Shown: positions 5,443 through 6,948 of the stretch, in pieces
Position numbering within the stretch: the stretch's first letter is position 1
How the letters are laid out: every line of letters begins with the position of its first letter
From: Victivallales bacterium
GTDB lineage: Bacteria > Verrucomicrobiota > Lentisphaeria > Oligosphaerales > Oligosphaeraceae
Assembly: GCA_017431185.1 (NCBI GenBank)
Contig: JAFRLP010000191.1
Coordinates: forward strand, 1-6,948
Length of the DNA: 6,948 bases
Direction of reading: 5' to 3'
Made by a program: the position numbers and the translations under genes
Notes under the pieces: model-generated
Database searches by the model: none
Seen by the model: only the letters and a program-made list of their open reading frames with translations
Told to the model about the DNA's origin: nothing

Positions 5443-6948
5443 ATGAGATTTGTTGATTCTGAAGTTCATCCAGACTATCGTGACATGATTCTGGCAGCCT
5501 TCCCCGAATGGGGGAAAGAGGATTTCATCAGCGGGTTCAAAAACGACGTCGATGTCGTCAAAAAAGACCGGCATGTCCTTCGTCTGGTCAATTTCAAGAA
5601 GGGGGAGGGCATAGAGGTTGATTCCCCGGACCTGGCTGGAGTCGCGGAGAAGGAAATAACCGTGCCGTCCCTGCGCGCCCTGTTCCGGGGGAATGGCCGC
5701 TTTCAGGACAACGGTTCAGGCTATCCCCCCGATGAGTGCAATCTGTTCCTTTTCCAGGTCGAGCGCAATGTCATTCGTTTGGTTGACACCGCGCTGGACA
5801 ACAACATACCGACCGACAATGAGTTCATGGAGGCTTACTCCTCTCTGGCACGGCGGCCTGATGGACGGTTCAACTCCCTGTTGACGGACGCCATTTGGCA
5901 GATAGCCACCTACCTCGCCATCTGCTTCCCCATCAGCGAACAGGAATTCACCTACTCCATGCGGCGACTGGAACACTCCGCCCGCAACTGGAGGACGGGG
6001 GTCGCCTCCCGAAACTATTTCAGCTTCGTTGAGGGCATGCTGCATAAGGACAATGACAATGGGATTGCCGATGCAAATTATGAGGAGGACGAAGATGATT
6101 TTGATGACGAGGAAGCCTATGATGACGAGGAAGAAGAAGACAAACTCCTGGACAGTGTCTTTGATCCAGGCGACAAGGACGAAAACGGCGAGGAGGACAT
6201 AAGGACCTACAAGTTGCAGGTGACCTATAGCGTCTATGCGGTGCCTGGCGTGGAGTGCGAGGTCTATTTCAACAATCTCTTCCAGCCTCTGCCGAGTGAC
6301 AAACTCACCGTTGTCTTTGACTGCGATGAGGGAAAAGTCGAGTCTGACAGGTGGTCATGGGTCCCAGGCGACTCCGATGTCGGCTGCCATCCCTTCCATG
6401 CCGCATTGGTGGATGAGAAGCGGGAGGAGGTCGAGTGGTTCGACGGCAGTGTCATCGTCTCTTCGCGCGACGCGGGGAAAGGACGGGAACTCAATATCCT
6501 GCGCATCGGCGGTGACATGACGGCTGACCCTGGCAGCGGCCAGGCCCTCAAGAGACTTTTCCAACGGCCCGGCAACCCGACTGTCCATTTCCTTGGCACG
6601 CAGAACCGAAACCCCAGTGATCCGCAGGATGACAGCGGTGTCTGCGAGGCCCGGCCTGGCTGGACTTTTACGGACGCCTTCAGCCCGCCGCCGCTCTTGA
6701 AGGACGCCGAACTCTCCCCGTTCTGCCTGAAAAAAGGAAAGGGCTCGGCGCATCCCCGTCTTTCCCTGCCCGCCTATTTTGACAGATGCTGTCAGGGGCA
6801 GACGCCGGACTTCATACTGGTGGAGTTGGATTCGGCTGATGGGTATGCGCCGTTTTTTGAGGAGATGAGAAGGAATGTATTCCCGGATGACGAGGATGCG
6901 ATGTGTCGTCTGGACAGGTTTTTTGTCCCAATGTGTCTTCTGGTCGAG
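5443..6948 (+). CDS. Unrecognised N-terminal region, acidic linker, beta domain and degenerate SGNH-hydrolase-like domain (3' end outside window)
   Basis: The frame is open for 502 codons and runs off the window. I do not recognise the first 205 residues: a mixed, mainly helical, soluble segment starting MRFVDSEVHPDYRD, with no signal peptide or membrane segment. Residues 213-252 are a low-complexity Asp/Glu linker. Residues 255-342 look beta-rich (YSVYAVPGVECEVYF, then WSWVPGDSDVGCHP), like the beta domain before the catalytic domain in some bacterial SGNH hydrolases. From about 349 the order of motifs fits SGNH/GDSL hydrolases: a strand LNILRIGGDMT, GNPTVHFLGT (377-386), a Gly-Trp-Thr-Phe (406-409), SPF (425-427), PAYF, PDFILVELDSAD (455-466). 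The catalytic signatures are altered: G-D-S-L-T has become G-G-D-M-T (356-360), placing Asp358 at the serine position, and L-G-x-N-D has become L-D-S-A-D (462-466). The terminal D-x-x-H block lies beyond the window. Hydrolase activity is doubtful; a binding or scaffold role is inference. It uses ATA and AGA/AGG codons more often than purL. Confidence 0.8.
   Translation, partial: MRFVDSEVHPDYRDMILAAFPEWGKEDFISGFKNDVDVVKKDRHVLRLVNFKKGEGIEVDSPDLAGVAEKEITVPSLRALFRGNGRFQDNGSGYPPDECNLFLFQVERNVIRLVDTALDNNIPTDNEFMEAYSSLARRPDGRFNSLLTDAIWQIATYLAICFPISEQEFTYSMRRLEHSARNWRTGVASRNYFSFVEGMLHKDNDNGIADANYEEDEDDFDDEEAYDDEEEEDKLLDSVFDPGDKDENGEEDIRTYKLQVTYSVYAVPGVECEVYFNNLFQPLPSDKLTVVFDCDEGKVESDRWSWVPGDSDVGCHPFHAALVDEKREEVEWFDGSVIVSSRDAGKGRELNILRIGGDMTADPGSGQALKRLFQRPGNPTVHFLGTQNRNPSDPQDDSGVCEARPGWTFTDAFSPPPLLKDAELSPFCLKKGKGSAHPRLSLPAYFDRCCQGQTPDFILVELDSADGYAPFFEEMRRNVFPDDEDAMCRLDRFFVPMCLLVE
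6100..6135 (+). repeat. 18-bp imperfect tandem duplication in the acidic linker
   Basis: TTTGATGACGAGGAAGCC (6100-6117) is followed directly by TATGATGACGAGGAAGAA (6118-6135), differing at three positions. It is in frame, encoding FDDEEA then YDDEEE, and sits inside a purine-rich tract from about 6082 to 6140. It suggests that the acidic linker lengthens by in-frame slippage or duplication. Confidence 0.7.

Noticed and set aside
5716..6753. Several - strand frames of about 110-130 codons opposite the SGNH-like gene
   Set aside because: They lack ribosome binding sites and recognisable content, and they overlap a single 502-codon + strand frame with a good ribosome binding site and operon spacing.

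Overview
The window reads as GC-rich bacterial chromosome, with all four genes on the + strand: the 3' end of an alpha-helical TPR-like protein, a complete purL (phosphoribosylformylglycinamidine synthase), a complete ybaK/ebsC-family gene (Cys-tRNA(Pro) deacylase), and the 5' 502 codons of an unrecognised multidomain protein that runs off the right edge. No rRNA, tRNA, CRISPR array, insertion sequence or integrase was seen.

Layout: (1) positions 3-920, a partial helical repeat protein whose frame is open to the left edge; (2) 921-1159, an AT-richer intergenic region holding GC-rich hairpins followed by a T8 run (possible terminator) and the purL leader; (3) 1160-4915, purL, one 1251-residue chain with its glutaminase domain fused at the C-terminus and all recognisable catalytic motifs intact; (4) 4925-5425, ybaK, 9 bases after purL, with its ribosome binding site overlapping the purL stop codon; (5) 5443 to the edge, a long protein 17 bases after ybaK. 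The spacing of genes 3-5 suggests one transcript: purine synthesis, tRNA proofreading, then an uncharacterised protein.

The most interesting part is the last gene. An unrecognised N-terminal region of about 205 residues is joined by a strongly acidic linker to a beta-rich segment and a segment that resembles an SGNH/GDSL hydrolase. The usual G-D-S-L-T block reads G-G-D-M-T, so the nucleophilic serine position is Asp, and the usual L-G-x-N-D block reads L-D-S-A-D, so the Gly and the oxyanion-hole Asn are lost. No signal peptide is visible. I read it as a probable cytoplasmic SGNH pseudoenzyme; this rests on motif recognition by eye and needs a profile or structure search.

Taxonomy is uncertain. 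The PurL N-terminus resembles the single-chain 'clade II' FGAM synthases known from Clostridia, bifidobacteria and streptococci. The GC-rich codon use and the beta-domain plus SGNH layout remind me of Lentisphaerae/Verrucomicrobia-type (PVC) bacteria. I favour a PVC-like bacterium with low to moderate confidence.
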